A stretch of 64,000 nt of DNA, from NCBI RefSeq assembly GCF_963662255.1, contig NC_085048.1:101414229-101478228 (forward strand), in the 5' to 3' direction. Positions 24,301 to 37,289 of this stretch are shown piece after piece. Below the pieces are notes generated by a model that was not told where the DNA came from, ran no database searches, and saw only the letters and a list, made by a program, of their open reading frames with translations. The translations under genes and the position numbers were made by a program. Source of the stretch: Cinclus cinclus (Eukaryota > Chordata > Aves > Passeriformes > Cinclidae). Positions within the stretch are counted from its first letter, which is position 1; the number at the start of each line of letters is the position of its first letter.

Positions 24301-27300
24301 AATGAAAGGTGTTGGGAGAGGAGGGTTGAAATGAAATGTCATAATTGAGCAGCACAAGTCACCAGAGGAATAACAGTCAATTGATCAAAGTTCCAGCTTG
24401 AGAAGCCTTTTAAAAAATAAAACACGAGGGGAAAAATCCACCTAAAAACACAATGTAAAACCCTCTTCCAAAAAAAGGCTACATAAAGAAAGAACAGGGA
24501 CAGCTATACACAAACCATTCAATTCTGGAATGGGCACACACTTTGTGATTTAAGTTCACTGAATACCATGAAGTTATTTTCAGATTTTTTTTGTTGGTCC
24601 TGAATCTGTTTTCAGAGCTATTTCATAGTTCCCTGGAAAATAGAAAATGGAGGCCCTTCATGGACTTATTCTGTAATCTCTAATGCTTAAATGTCAGTTT
24701 TGCACCTGCAAAGGAGAAGATGAGTAATGATGGTCTTATCAAATGAGTTGCAGAGAAATAATCTATTTTTCTTCTACTAACAGCTTAAATCAGCTGTCTA
24801 CAAATTTTGAGTGTTTCAGCTGTTTTGGGGTAGGATAAATCCCATCTGTGTAGCTGAGAGGATGTTGTTCAGATAACAAACAAATTGTAGCAAATCTCTT
24901 TTCCCCTGTACTTTGCTGAAGAATAACTCTTATGAATAAGAGATCACCTACATTTACAGTGTTCCACTGAAATTATGGAAAGCACATTGCTGACTGCTGC
25001 CACATTCCTAATATTGTCTTCAGTGACTGAAGCTTCCATGAGAGAGAGGAGGAGGGTCATTAATACGTAATTAAGAATTAATGTATTATTAATATAGAAT
25101 ATTTTTAAAGCAGAGGAATCTCTCAGTATCCTGATGTTCTTAATTTAGTATGTAGATGATCAGTCCCTTTGCAGCAAACAAGTAAATATGGCAGAATGAG
25201 AAATGTTATGTAACTGTGTTAGGGTTTCTGGTGTGTTTTTAGTGATGGAATGTCTCCATTTTCTTTTATGGATGGACCAAACAGTGAAGGCGATTTTGGG
25301 TGAAAAAATATTTGTGAAAGCAAAATTATTTAACTTGGGGAAGAGGGAGGAGATTAACTTCCAGTAACGCTTGCAACCATTTAGATTTTAGGGCAAGAAA
25401 AAACATGATGGACTTGTAATACGTGTAGTTTCATTGTAGTATATCCATTGCAGTAAAACAGAGAATCATGAGAAGAAAATTTAGGGGTTTATTTGGGATT
25501 TTTTCTTTACATAATTTATACTAGTTAGTTAAAATAACTTAATTTAATACCTTAATTTGCTTTGTAATTAGTATTATAATGAGCCATTTTATTTTCCAGA
25601 AAACATCAGTGAGGGTAAGGGGTCTGTGTCATATTCTCTGAAATCATGGTGCTTGTGTGGAAATTGGGAAGCTAATTATTAAATGCCAGTTGTCATTGCT
25701 GCAAACTTGTAAGACTGCAAGAGAAACAAGATTTAAATATAAAACACAAAGCAGAATATGACAGATGTTTCAGAGTTAACCCTGAGTTGAAAGGGAGTGG
25801 GGGGGAAAGGTATTGCTTGATAGTATTTTGACATAGATTTCAACTCATGGAATTGAGTTATACATTGTGATGGGTTTTTTTAAGTGCAGATGCAAAGGAG
25901 TATATTGAGGAGAAGCAAGGGAGTGATACAAGGTTGGGGGGAAAAAAATGTTGATTTGTGAACTCCTTATATACCTTTTCTCAACACAGGCTTGACAGAT
26001 CTCTAAAGATCTGTTCTGGGGGGAACGTTTAGGTCAAAATTCAATGTTTGCCCAGGCCAATGATACAGTGTTTTGTTGGTGATAATGCTGCCAATATTCT
26101 ACTTGTAGTATTCAGAATATTAGGTTGAGCAGGGAAAAACTATTGCATTTAGCAATATAGATATTATAAAAGGTTGGAGATATAACTGGAAATCTTTAAA
26201 ATTCCTGGACTACTTTCTCGTTTTCTGGGCATACACCAAGGAGTAACCCTTGGTCCCATTGAGTTAAATGGAAAAATTAATATGGAATCTGAAGTCAGAT
26301 TTTTATTTTTTTTTTCTTGTATCCCTCTACAGCCATAGAAAACTGGTATGTTGGAAAAAGTCTGTCTTAAAACAAAACCCTTATACAGCATGTTACTTGC
26401 AAGCTTTTGTTAATGAAATATGATTAAATTAACTGAGACATATATACAAGTTTGCTAAATAGTGATTTTTTTTCCTTTTTTGCTCTCAGTTCACTTAAAT
26501 GTGGATTGGTTCCTTTAACTATGCTACCCCTGCTCTGACTTTGAGATCTGCATTCAGGTGGGAACATCCTCCAAAAGACAGCACCAAGTGATCTGTGTTT
26601 AAATTCTATTGTATTAATTTGGATTCAGCATAGACCTCACAGGAGACCTAACCACAGCAGGTCTATGTAGCCATATATCACACTTGGAAGTACCTCCTCC
26701 AAGGTGAACTGTAGCTTGTCTTTATGAAAAACATTTATAAATGAGTAAAGATGAAACAGCAAAATTCAAACCCACTAAGAAATTAAATAGTTTTGTTTAG
26801 ATGCTAAGTAATTCAGCACAGATCATTAAAATTAATTAGAACTGTAAGCTTATTTTGAAGCTGTAAGAATTCAAAGCAGATGGGATTTTGAAGGAAAGGA
26901 TAATCACCATTTCTGTATCTTTCAAGAGTTTTAAAAATAATTTGGTGATTTTAATAACACTCAGGCTAGTAGGTTTCTTCAGCTGGTGTGCTAATGGTGT
27001 AGTGGTGCTTTGCTTTCTGTAGCATCCCTTTAGGTGCTTCACTGAGTTTTCTAACTCACAGTTAAAGAACAAAGCTTTTGAAAATATTAATCCACCTATT
27101 AATAAACATGGTATTTTTAAAGTTTATCAGGAGTCACCAGTTAAGGAATTAGGGCTCACTGTTATGGAAGAAGCTGTGGTATGTGGACTGGACCAATGAT
27201 TTAAGCAGCATAATTAGTGACTAAATATTAAGATGCATTGCTTTGTGTCTTGGTTGGATTTGGTGCAACCTTGTGTTTTTGGTTTGCCATTGCCAAGCCT

Positions 27301-29410
27301 GGCTCAAGAAGCTGAAGTTGCAAGGCTGGATGAAGGCCAATATGCAAATTGAACAGCTGCTTAGTAAGTGAAGAAGAGCAATAAAGAGCATCCTTTAGAA
27401 TACCCACTTAATTATTTTACGTTTTAGCGTTCGAATTGCTCCCAGTTCCAAATGGACATTTCTAATTTTCAGCCATTACTTTGTCCTGGTAACTGGTGGG
27501 GCAAAGGGCACCAAGATTTTGTTCTTTGCATAGTAGTAGAGTGTCTGATATTAGTTTTGGAGGTTACATGGGTGTCAGAGGGGTCGTTAAGATCCAGACC
27601 AAGGTCATCTAGCTATCCCATGGTCAGGCAGTGACTGGGAAGCAGCGAGATCATACTGGAGTATCTTCAGTAGTCTGGATGTCTGAGGGAGCCTTTGGTT
27701 TGAACCTGGGCCCAATTTAGAAATAGTCCTCTAATTGTTCCATTTACTGATGTTTTAGTTTATTTGCAGATCATGTGACATTCTTAAACGTTCATGATAT
27801 TGAATTTGAAATATTGAGTCAATGGAAATAAAGATTCCTTTATATTCCACATTAGCCTCAGTAGTACAGTCTGTGGCCTTTCTAGAGCAAATAGACTGTG
27901 GCCAGGTATTTTCTAGGTAAGCCAAACTCTTTGCTAGAAATCCAGGCATTTGAAGCTCATGTTATATTTTCCATGTCCTACTTAGTCTTAGCTCAGTGAC
28001 TGCAAAGGAAGCCTTTGCTGTAGGCTGATGAAGATGTGAGTTGTCACTTCATAGGTACCCACTCACTTCTTGGAGGACTGGAGATCATAAGGTACTTTAA
28101 AGGTAAATCAATGGTTTCTATAATCTATTAATTGACACCATGTAAGTTTAAAGGGAGCATTCAGTGAGTCAGTTAGCCAAATGTCAGTGCAGAACCTTGG
28201 GAAGAGCAGAGCTTTGAAACACAGCAGCTTTTGCAAACAAAGCCACAGGTTAGGGCTAACCTAGCCTATTTCTTTTTCAGTGTGCTTGTTCCTTATGCAT
28301 ACATTCTTTCCTCTGGAGGAGAACCCTCCCTGCCCTCTCCAAACCTCAATTCTTCTGTGTTAAATAATGGATACAGTTAGTACTCTTTTAGTATGTTTGG
28401 AAACAAGTCTGCCAAAACAAAAGAACTATTTTAATACAGTTGTTTTTTTTTTTTCCCCAAAGAAGAATTAAGAGATTCCTCTCCAACTTTTGTATTTTTG
28501 ATATACTCAAAGACTCAGTATAATCTCAAACTGGGGAGGTATACAGGAACTTTTCCCTACTAGGGTTGATGTTTACCAGTTCTGAAATGTTTTTAAGATA
28601 GACGGAAATGGGGTTTGAATTCCACATTTCCATGTACATCTTTTGTGTAGATACAGGATCAGTATCTTATGGGGCTATGTGTTTTATGGGGCTATATAGT
28701 CTAAACATGAAAAAGTGTTGGTTATGGCACCCCAACTTCTATTCCTGTGAGAGGTGTTGAAATCTGTAATATGGTTGGATTTAATTGACAGGACTAGAGT
28801 GCCAGGACTGTCACCAGACATAAACTTGATTAGTATTTCCCTTATTAGTATTTCCCTTATTTCCCTTATTCCCCTTATTTCCCCCCCTTTCCTGGGGGTG
28901 GAATGGAGTGTGTGCCCATTTGGAAAGAGAATAACAATTTAAAGAAAATCCAACAGAGAACAATTGGAGATATAAAAAATATGAAGAGGAGGAGGAGAGA
29001 TTTAGATTGAGGAAAAGAATAAAAGAGAAGTAAGTTGTTTTTTTTTTTTTAATACATAGTTTTACATTTTAAAAAAATGGAGTAAGAGGAGCAGCAACAG
29101 AATAAAAGATAGCTAAAGCCTAGGAAAAAGCTGTATCTTTATTAAAATAGGAAAGGAATAAAACAACATGGGAAGGTGATGGAGGTCTCATTTTTGAAAA
29201 TCTTTCAGGACAGTTGGAAAAAACACCTTATTTAGTTGATTTTATTTTAAAGGTGGGAAATAACTTCCCAAAATCCCTGACAACCCTGTTCTCCAATGGG
29301 GAACTATGTCCCTATTTTGTGTGAAAGGAGTTGCTGCATTGGCAGATGCCTGGGAGTAGGGGAGAATGACTGGGTTTAGACTTGCTGAGATTTTATGTCA
29401 CTTTGCAGTT
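18312..29410. other. Long unique-looking region, no gene called
   Basis: Eleven kilobases without a recognised repeat family or gene. Seen in it: a possible 86-bp exon-like segment at 20431-20516 (polypyrimidine tract and AG before, GT after; see findings), a G/T-rich simple stretch at about 21870-21950, and a degenerate TATTAGTATTTCCC repeat at about 28828-28890. The open frames are short and carry no known motif. Confidence 0.55.
28828..28890 (+). repeat. Degenerate pyrimidine-rich tandem repeat
   Basis: The segment TTAGTATTTCCCTTA occurs twice in tandem, followed by shorter TTTCCCTTA/TTCCCCTTA units and a C-rich end. It is a small imperfect minisatellite. Confidence 0.75.
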
Positions 29411-29480
29411 TAGAATCATAGAATCATTTAGGTTGGAAAAGACTTCTAAGATCATGGAGTCCAACCATTTAACACAAAAG
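29411..29480 (-). mobile_element. CR1 3' terminus, about 70 bp
   Basis: Starts with the CR1 tail in reverse, AGAATCATAGAATCATTTAG, then GTTGGAAAAGACTTCTAAGA and TCATGGAGTCCAACCA. This wording (CATTTAGGTTGGAAAAGAC) marks a different CR1 subfamily from the copy at 6.8 kb. Similarity fades after the CCAACCATTTAACAC segment. Confidence 0.9.
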
Positions 29481-32400
29481 AAATGCAAGTGCTTACATAT
29501 CTTGTCAGTGTTGACAGTTTTTTCCATAACTAAAGGAGGTCTTTTGCAGCTTTGTAGGAAGCCCTTGTGCTTCAGGGAATTTTGTAGCAGGGGAGCTACA
29601 AAATTAGCAGATGAAAATGCAGATTAAATTATGAACAACTGGCTTTTGAAATATTTCTTCATTAACACCAAGAGTGTGTAGTATGATGCAAGATTTGTCA
29701 GGAAGCTGACAGAGAATAAAGTTGATAGCCTTGCCCATAGGTGAGCTCCTGATGGGCTCCTCATAGTCAGCTTGAAATAGCTTGTGAGGATTTTTTTCTT
29801 TTCATTGAAGAATATGAGATGAATTTCATTACAAATACAGCAAGTAAGAAGGTCAGACACCTTGCTGCTTCTCTGAAGAGTTTGATTGATCAACTGTTGA
29901 TCTATAGTGAGAGAAACAATGTAATTACAGAAATGGATTAACTGCAAGTAAGCTTAAATCACATGTTTAAAAATTGCGTGGAAGGAAATACTTTCTCACA
30001 AATTAAAATAATCATAAATTTGTGGTTGCAAGCATGTTGCTTTTCCTTTAGAGATTAAGCCTTGTATATGTTATTAAAAAAAAAAAAAAAAAGAAGAAGA
30101 GGGCTATCTGTTAGCTAAGTAAGTGTGGTGACAACCAAGTCATTCCAGACTTGTGCAGTACGGGTTTTCCTGTGCTGGGAGAGTAAGTGCTGTCAGGAGA
30201 GGGTGCAAGCTGTGGCAGTGTCATGCAACCATATCTGCTGTCCTGGATACAGAGACAAAACAATTTCTGGGGGTGGAAAACATTAAAAAAAAATCCAGCA
30301 ACAAGATATCTTCTAGACCAAACCAAACAATCATCAGCAATTAAAACTGTAGTTCTACCTCCCATCCAGAATGGGATTTGTGTGCCTGTAAGTTCATGTA
30401 TCTTCGTATCTTGGGAGCAGGCTGTGCTACACTGTGGGGGCTGAGGAGCAGGTGATCTCTGTTTCCTAGGGCCCAGGAAATTTCTAGTTTGAGGTTACAC
30501 TTTGTGGCTCCAGGTTGCTATAAATGTGGAAGGGGATGTAGTAGGAACAGTGGGTTAATGTAGGTTGCAAGAGAGTATTTTCTTTTTACCTCACTATATA
30601 AACCACTGCATTTCCCTCTCCAGTAGGGAAAAGCATTGCCTCACTCCTCTGCCTTCTCCTCATTTCTTTATTTTCCCTGTTTAGCTTGAAGCTTGCTGGG
30701 TTGAAGAAGATGAATGTGTCTTTTAGTGAAAGAGAGCAACACTTTCATTTATTTGCCTCTTCTGAGAAGGAGCATGTGGATGTAAATGCTGCCCTATCTG
30801 ACTGAGAAACAAAAGTATTTCCTTTCTGCCCAGCCCTGAGGAGACATGGTGTGTTCTGTCCTGTGGCCCTTCCCAAGGCACACATCCATTGTGCAGCTGT
30901 GGCAGATTTAGAGTCACCCGAGCAAGTAAGCAGTTCAAGCAGTCAGCAGGAACTGAAGTACTCATTCTGCTCAATGCAAGACCAGAAGGAATAGCTCCTG
31001 AGCCATTGAAGCTAAAAGCTGTAGGAGGCTCTGTTGGTGCTCTCTCCGTCTGAGGACTTAACTTGTATTTGGTAGTTCTCAGTATTTTTGGAAGCTTAGC
31101 CTAACTTTGCTTCTCTTGTCAATAAATGTTTAATGTTACCCATTTTGCGTTTGGGGCATGTGATCTCTTTTCAAGCCTAACCTACTTCCTGAGCCAGTGA
31201 CAATGTCCAGACCTTTCTGTGTGTTGCTTTCTCAGTTATCACAGAAGGATCTGTGGGCCGGAAAGCCTTTCTGGTTACTACTGTGTGATTGAGTTCTCTT
31301 TGTGTCTTGCAGAATTGTTTTTGGTTTTTGTTTCTGCTGGTCATTTGTTCCCAACTATCTTCCTGCAGGAGCCTTTTATTATGTGTTGATGGTGGGAGAT
31401 CTTTCTCTCAGCCTGTTTCTTTATCATCTTCCCTTATCTCACCACTGTCCCAGGCTCTCTTGCCCTTTTCTCTCTTTGCCTTGCAGTGACTTTCTCATCT
31501 TCTCCTTTGCCCTTTTCCATCGTTCCTTTCTCTTTTGGGGATTTTTTTCTCCGTTTTGTTTCATCTCCCTTGGCTATTCCCTACTCCCCCTCACTCCTTT
31601 GTGATTGTTTGCCAAATGCAGGGCATCCATTGGGATTGGTCAGCATGTGTTTTTGCAGCTGCTGTATGAATCCAGAAGGGACATTCTGGATACAGAAGCT
31701 GCTGTTTTCTTGTCACTTTGTATGCCTGAGTTACTGCCTCGACCGATAGATCTACTCCAAGAACCAAGGGAGAATGGGTAAGGGATTTTGAAGCTGCCAG
31801 CTCTTTATCCATAGTTTAGGGATCATGCCCACAGCAGGTGGGTTAAATACACACAAATTTGCAGCTCAACAACTTTTATCTCCCCTGTATCTAGCAGTGC
31901 TAATTCCTGAAGTTCAAAATCAATTATTGCTTAGATTAAGCCATGTTCTGTAGGAAATATGCAAAGATTGTCAAATGTCACAGGGAGAGGTGGTCAGAAG
32001 AACAGGCCATGCTTGCAGTTGTTGCAAGCACAAAGATGGTTTTATGGGCTGAGGCAGGGCAGGGAGTGAGGCTGGGCACTGGGATTTTGTGGCTAGTGGA
32101 TTAAGGGTGATCTGAGATTGTACTAGTTAGAGTTTGGCATGTCTAAGCTTAGGAAACCATTGCATGTTGTTAAGGTGATTGAAAAGGTGAGAATTTCTAA
32201 CACTAAGGGAATCCATACAGTGTGATCTGGTACATTAGGTGGGGTGGTGGGAAGTGAAAGTCATGGAATGGTTTAGAAGCCAACAGATCCGAAATGACTT
32301 TCCATTACACCTAGGAGCTTTCATTAAATTCAAACAATTGTAAATACTCAAAGGTAGGGCTTGGATTGCTCCTAAATTGGATGGGTTTTTGTACTAGTCT

Positions 32401-34692
32401 GTTCTTCAGCTGAATAGTCCTAATTTGCAGGGGCTGGGTGGGAAACTTCCAGTTGCTGGTTGGGAAGAAGCTCTGGGTGGTTTCTGGCCCTCGGGGGATC
32501 TCAGTCTCTGGAGGTAGAGCCAGTCCTGGGCAGTGTCTGAAAATGGAATCCCAGCTGGTCACACCTGGCTGCCAGAAGGCACTCAGGGTCACAGTATCCA
32601 TATACAGCTTCCCCAGAAGGAAGCTGAGCAGGGAGGGTTTCAGGTTTCCTTTTATCCTCATTCTCCCTAGACCTGCAACAAATAGTTCTCCCATTTTAAT
32701 TCCAAAATGAGATACACAATTAATTTCACAATTACCTGTGATTAAGAACATGACATGTAATTTCTTTCATACTTGAATACTATATGGACAGAAAATCCAG
32801 TGTCTATTTTGGTGTAAAAGATTTTGCTTTTTTTTTTTTTAACAAGGATAGAAAAGCTTTTCTAAATATGTTGAGAGATAGAAAGTTTGAGATACATTTC
32901 TCTGAGAAATTATATTTGTCATTATTGTTTTCTTTATCTACAGACATTATTTGAAATGAAATGAAATCTATCTGTAAGCTCTCTGGAGCTGTAGATGTTT
33001 AATTTCTATTTTCATGGCATCCCACCAAAATCAAAATTCAGTGTGATTTGTGATTGCTTAACTGCTTAACATTTCTTGTTCAGTTATGGTTCCTATCATA
33101 TTTTTTAGCCAAGAGTTCCTTTTAAGGTGACAGGAATAAAGCACTTTTGCATCCTAAGGTTATAATAGTTTGAAGCTGATAGCTTCTCTTTCTTCCTTTC
33201 TTTTTCATATTTTTATTTTCTTTTGAAATTTAAGGTGGATAGGCCAACTCTTTTGAGACAGCTTTTTCCTGGATTTTTTTGAAATAGAAAAGTTTTCATT
33301 AAAAATGTGATTCATTGAACAATTTATTTATTTCATTTTTTAGAGGACTTGTTTTTCCCCTTTTGGTTAAACACATTACCTTCTGTTATGCTCATGGGTT
33401 AAAGGGGAGCCTTAGCACCAAATTTTTCTGTGGTTGTTTTTTTTTTTTTTTCCCTCCCTAGTTCCTTACTCTGTTCTATTGCTTGATCATTATTGAGAGT
33501 TTCTGGGGGAAGCATGGTAATATCATGTCTTTGCAATACAGACAAAACCTGGTGTATGTCAAGTTCTGACATTCTAGTAAGTTAAATTGCTCAGCATACC
33601 TGTGCAATTACTACTGTTGTGGTGAAGGGGGAGAGGGGATTGTTGACCACTGACCTTCCAAGTGTCCCCCTCTGTGCTGATTCAAACTTGGGCTGGGGGC
33701 AGCTGATCAATCAGCCATGTGTGCCAGTCCACCTGTAGTGCTACATCCAAAAAATTGAGTCACACTGCCTAGGAGTGACAAAGGCTTTGGATTTTAGGCC
33801 AGCAAACATCAGCTTTAATGGAAACTCGAGAGAAGGCAGGGCTGCCTTTGGTGTGTGTGGATTGCTTTTTCACATTAATACAGTCTTAAAAAAACAAACA
33901 ACCCCACCAAACTTATCCATAGCAGAGCCTGCGATTTAGTCTGGTTTGGCTTTAAAAAAAGAAAAAAAAAAAAAGTCAGCAGGTTTTCCAGATAATAGAA
34001 GAAATAGCAATTTTGGAGAGGCAGTGCTATCTTCAGTTTTGCTAACATGATAAGATACAAAAGATAAGGGAAGAAATCAATGCAAAACCATTTCAGTACC
34101 TAAATAGATCCCTTTTAGTTTTCAGGCAATTAATTTTTAGTGGACATTTGAGTATGTTAGGTGCTCTACTGCTGGGAGGGAGGTAGTATTAAACTTTTAA
34201 CTGTCTGTTATTTACCAGCATGTTTTCTTTATTGACTATGTTCTACACAAGGGATGGGGGTAGAAAAAGGCAAAAAGTCTTTTTCTGGTCCAAATTAATA
34301 TGACATTTTCCCCTTATGCCTTTGTTACAGACATCTTTTCTAACACCTTGGCTTTTCCCAGTGCCATTGCTTTTCATTATTAGGTTTGGGTTTCTGGGGA
34401 GTAATGCTAGAATCAGATTGGCTCCATGGAAAATTCTGCTGTATCATTACAATAATGCAGAGAGCACCCATATAAAGCATAAAAGAGGAAGAATGGTTTC
34501 AAATTTTATATTTGAATTTTACTGCTTTTCTGGTAGTAGCATCAGTCCTGATTAGATTTAGTCAAATAAACTCAAGGCTACTCTATTTGGGCTGTGAAAC
34601 ATAATGGAATATATCAGAAAAATCTACTTTTCTACTTTTGGACACAGCTACTACAGCTACTCTGCTCCTTTTAAGGCTTGTATGCATAATAT
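29481..34692. other. Unique-looking DNA, no gene called
   Basis: Contains an A17 run at 30076-30092 and T runs near 32829 and 33437. A G+C-richer patch at about 32420-32660 carries a 146-codon minus-strand open frame (32311-32751) with no motif I recognise. No exon structure can be supported. Confidence 0.55.
30076..30092 (+). repeat. Poly(A) run, 17 bp
   Basis: Seventeen A followed by GAAGAAGA. No retrocopy can be recognised upstream. Confidence 0.9.
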
Positions 34693-34697
34693 ACTAC
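34693..34697 (+). repeat. Target site duplication ACTAC (left)
   Basis: Identical to 35404-35408 on the other side of the LTR. Confidence 0.9.
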
Positions 34698-35403
34698 TGT
34701 TGGGGGTTGGTTCTTTCCCTTTTCCCTCTGTGGAATTTTCCCCATTGTCATGCTAAGATACCTGTTGACAGGGCCCTGGTGGCAAGGGGGAGGAGAGAGA
34801 AGAGGGGAACCCCATGAGATTCAAACAGCCAGAAGAGGAAATGGAAGGCTCTGGCTCGGCCCATTTTCCCCCGCGGAGTTCGGACGAGAAGGACGATCGC
34901 TGCCTCTGTCCCATCCCTGCCATCCCAGCTCCAGGAGCCATCCTCACTGCTGTGGGACCCTGCCCTGCTGCCTTCTCACTGTGAACTACCACCATCCAGC
35001 ACTCTGCTGAGCACCAGGACCCACACCGTGAGCGGAGGGCTCTCTCTCCATCTCTCTCTCCCCCTGGGACAGCGCTGCCATCACCCCCAGCCCTCCTGCA
35101 GCTCTGCGGGACCTGCCTGCCCCCAGCACCGGGAACTGCAGCTCAGGGAAAAGGTGCCTGCAGCCAAAAAACACTGGGACTGAGTTACTGTTCTGTTTGT
35201 GGCTAATTTCATAGCTGTTGTTGTTCTTGTTTGTCTTGTTACATATACTAGCGAAGAACTGTTATTCCTACCCCCATATCTTTGCCTGAGAGCTCCCTTA
35301 ATTCCAAAATTATAATAATCTGTAGGAAGGAAGGATCACATTTTTCAGTTCAAAGGGAGGCTTCTGCTTTCCTTAGCAAACACCTGTCTTTCAAACCAGG
35401 ACA
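34698..35403 (+). mobile_element. Solo LTR of an endogenous retrovirus, family 2, copy A
   Basis: 706 bp beginning TGTTGGGGGTTGG and ending CAAACCAGGACA, with TG...CA termini. It is flanked by the exact 5-bp repeat ACTAC, so both ends and the insertion event are well defined. The inverted copy at 37290-38130 matches it over essentially its whole length. A CpG-rich block (about 34871-34901) lies in what is probably U3. A short GGAAGGAAGG seed near the 3' end (about 35325-35335) corresponds to the long microsatellite of the other copy. A 5-bp duplication fits several retroviral classes including ERVL-like elements; the class is inference. No retroviral gene remains next to it. Confidence 0.94.
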
Positions 35404-35408
35404 ACTAC
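35404..35408 (+). repeat. Target site duplication ACTAC (right)
   Basis: Right-hand partner of 34693-34697. The exact match shows this LTR integrated independently of the inverted copy. Confidence 0.9.
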
Positions 35409-37284
35409 TAAAAAGAAAATAACACTTTGTATTCATATCTCACCTGTTAAGCCATTTGAGTTTCACCAAATGAGGCTGAATTTGTAAGCGATTAAAATGA
35501 TAGTGGCAGTAGCAGGAAAAATCTTGAATTGCAGTAAACTAAGTGTTATTGATCTTGAAATGGAAGTTCACTGGAAAAGCTAATGGAAAAAGTAGCAGAG
35601 CACAAAAGGACAAGCTGCACAATTAATTCAAATGAACTGGCTAGCTGTGAACATTCATGTGAAAGAAATGATAATGTAAACAGTGCAGAAGAAAGCAAAA
35701 TGATGGGAAAAAATACAGCTAGTATGTCACTTCTCAAGTATACATAAGATATGATTTCATATGGAAGAAGACATGTTAGTGGTTAGTCAAATAAACTGAA
35801 ATGTTCTGTGATATCTGTGGAGGCAGGAGTGGAGTACCTAAGGTTTCTCTGCAAACCCCATTTGCGAATATGTAATGACTGGAAATCCAAAACTTCCACA
35901 GCATTTTTAAGAAAATATTGTGAACATGCCTCTTGATCGTAATGTGTATTGAAAGGGAAATTCTGTCAAAGTCCATTATAGTTTATCATGGGGTGCAATA
36001 AAAAGATGTCAACTCTAAGGACATTTTGAAAATAGCTGACAGGCAGTGTAGAAAGAATGCAAATTTCTGTTCCTTGTTACACACCTGTGAGCATATGGCT
36101 TACATGATATAAAGAATTCAACTACAGGAAGAATGCCCTTCCATAATATAAATTATTTTCCTGGAGTGAGGTATAGGAAAATCTGACATGTTATCTCACA
36201 GTTTCAGGCAAGTCTGCTGGTGAGTGAATTACATTCTTTCTTAGAGATGAAGTTTGTAGTTAAGAGTCTCACCATATATGCAAACGGGTGAGGTCACTTC
36301 CCTAAAAGCATAACTAAACAATAAGGAACAATCAGAGGTTGATTCTAGGAGCATAGATTGAAGTTGATCAGGGAAGATGTCAGTCCTGTAAGAGATGCCA
36401 CACAGAACACATTAAGAGGGCCTTTTAGAAGAAAGTGGCCAAGTACAAGGACGAGTCAGAGGAGCAGTTTTATTTTCTACATTATTGTCAGTATAATAAT
36501 TCCAAAATTAATGTATTCTTTTTCTTTCAAATTGGTGATACAACATAGATGGTCTCCCATAAGACTACTGAATTTCCTCACTTCAATAGTGCAGGTTACA
36601 AATAGAGATAAAAGGAGATAACGAAGATGATAGCCAGAGTTATCAGCAGCAAAAAACACCTTACCCAAAATAAATATACTGATGTATCTCTGCATAGTTG
36701 CCAAAAAGGCTAATGTTACACAGACTCATAAAATTGCATAAATACACACTGCATGGAAAAGGGATGTGATATAAATCAATTCTTTTGTGAATTGTTTAGA
36801 GTCTGGATCTTGTTTTCAGGTCACATCCGGCAGTACTGACAGGAAAGCCTATGGTGTTTGGATTGAGACTGTTACACAGGTTTTAAGTTGGTTTATGACT
36901 GAAGTTCCGTTTTAAGGAGCAAACTTCATTGCAGTTAAGCAAGAAATAATTGTTCTTGAGTGTTTCAGTTTACCAATCTTGTGATGATCACAAAAGCCCC
37001 CCATACCCCAGCTATTTGTTTTTAATGGTTGATCTGCTTCTGGTTTTTATAAGCACTTCTTGATCTTGTATGTATTCATAATGAACTTTGTCTGTATGCA
37101 CACAAACTGCGCAGCCACAGATAGTGGAGAAATGTGTCAGGATTTATTTTTAAAAATACCTTTCAGCTTTCATATAAACAGTCAGTAATGATCAAAATGA
37201 AAGACAAAGCATAACCCAGACGAAGGGTCAGCATCTGTGCAAACTTGTATGCTAAGCACACGTGTGGCTGGGTTCTATCCTCAA
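35409..37284. other. Spacer between inverted LTRs, no retroviral genes
   Basis: 1.9 kb of A+T-rich DNA. I looked for gag, pol or env similarity, a primer-binding site and a polypurine tract, and saw none. With separate target duplications on each LTR, this is host DNA rather than a proviral interior. Confidence 0.7.
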
Positions 37285-37289
37285 CAGGG
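37285..37289 (+). repeat. Target site duplication CAGGG (left)
   Basis: Matches 38131-38135 exactly. Confidence 0.88.

Noticed and set aside
29411..29480. TguSINE-type element (tRNA head with CR1 tail)
   Set aside because: Only the CR1 tail is present. The sequence on its 5' side has no tRNA-like A and B box region.
30530..31130. TATA motif at about 30595 and AATAAA near 31121 as a gene or LTR
   Set aside because: They are about 520 bp apart, with no recognisable exon, LTR ends or flanking duplication; chance occurrence is likely.
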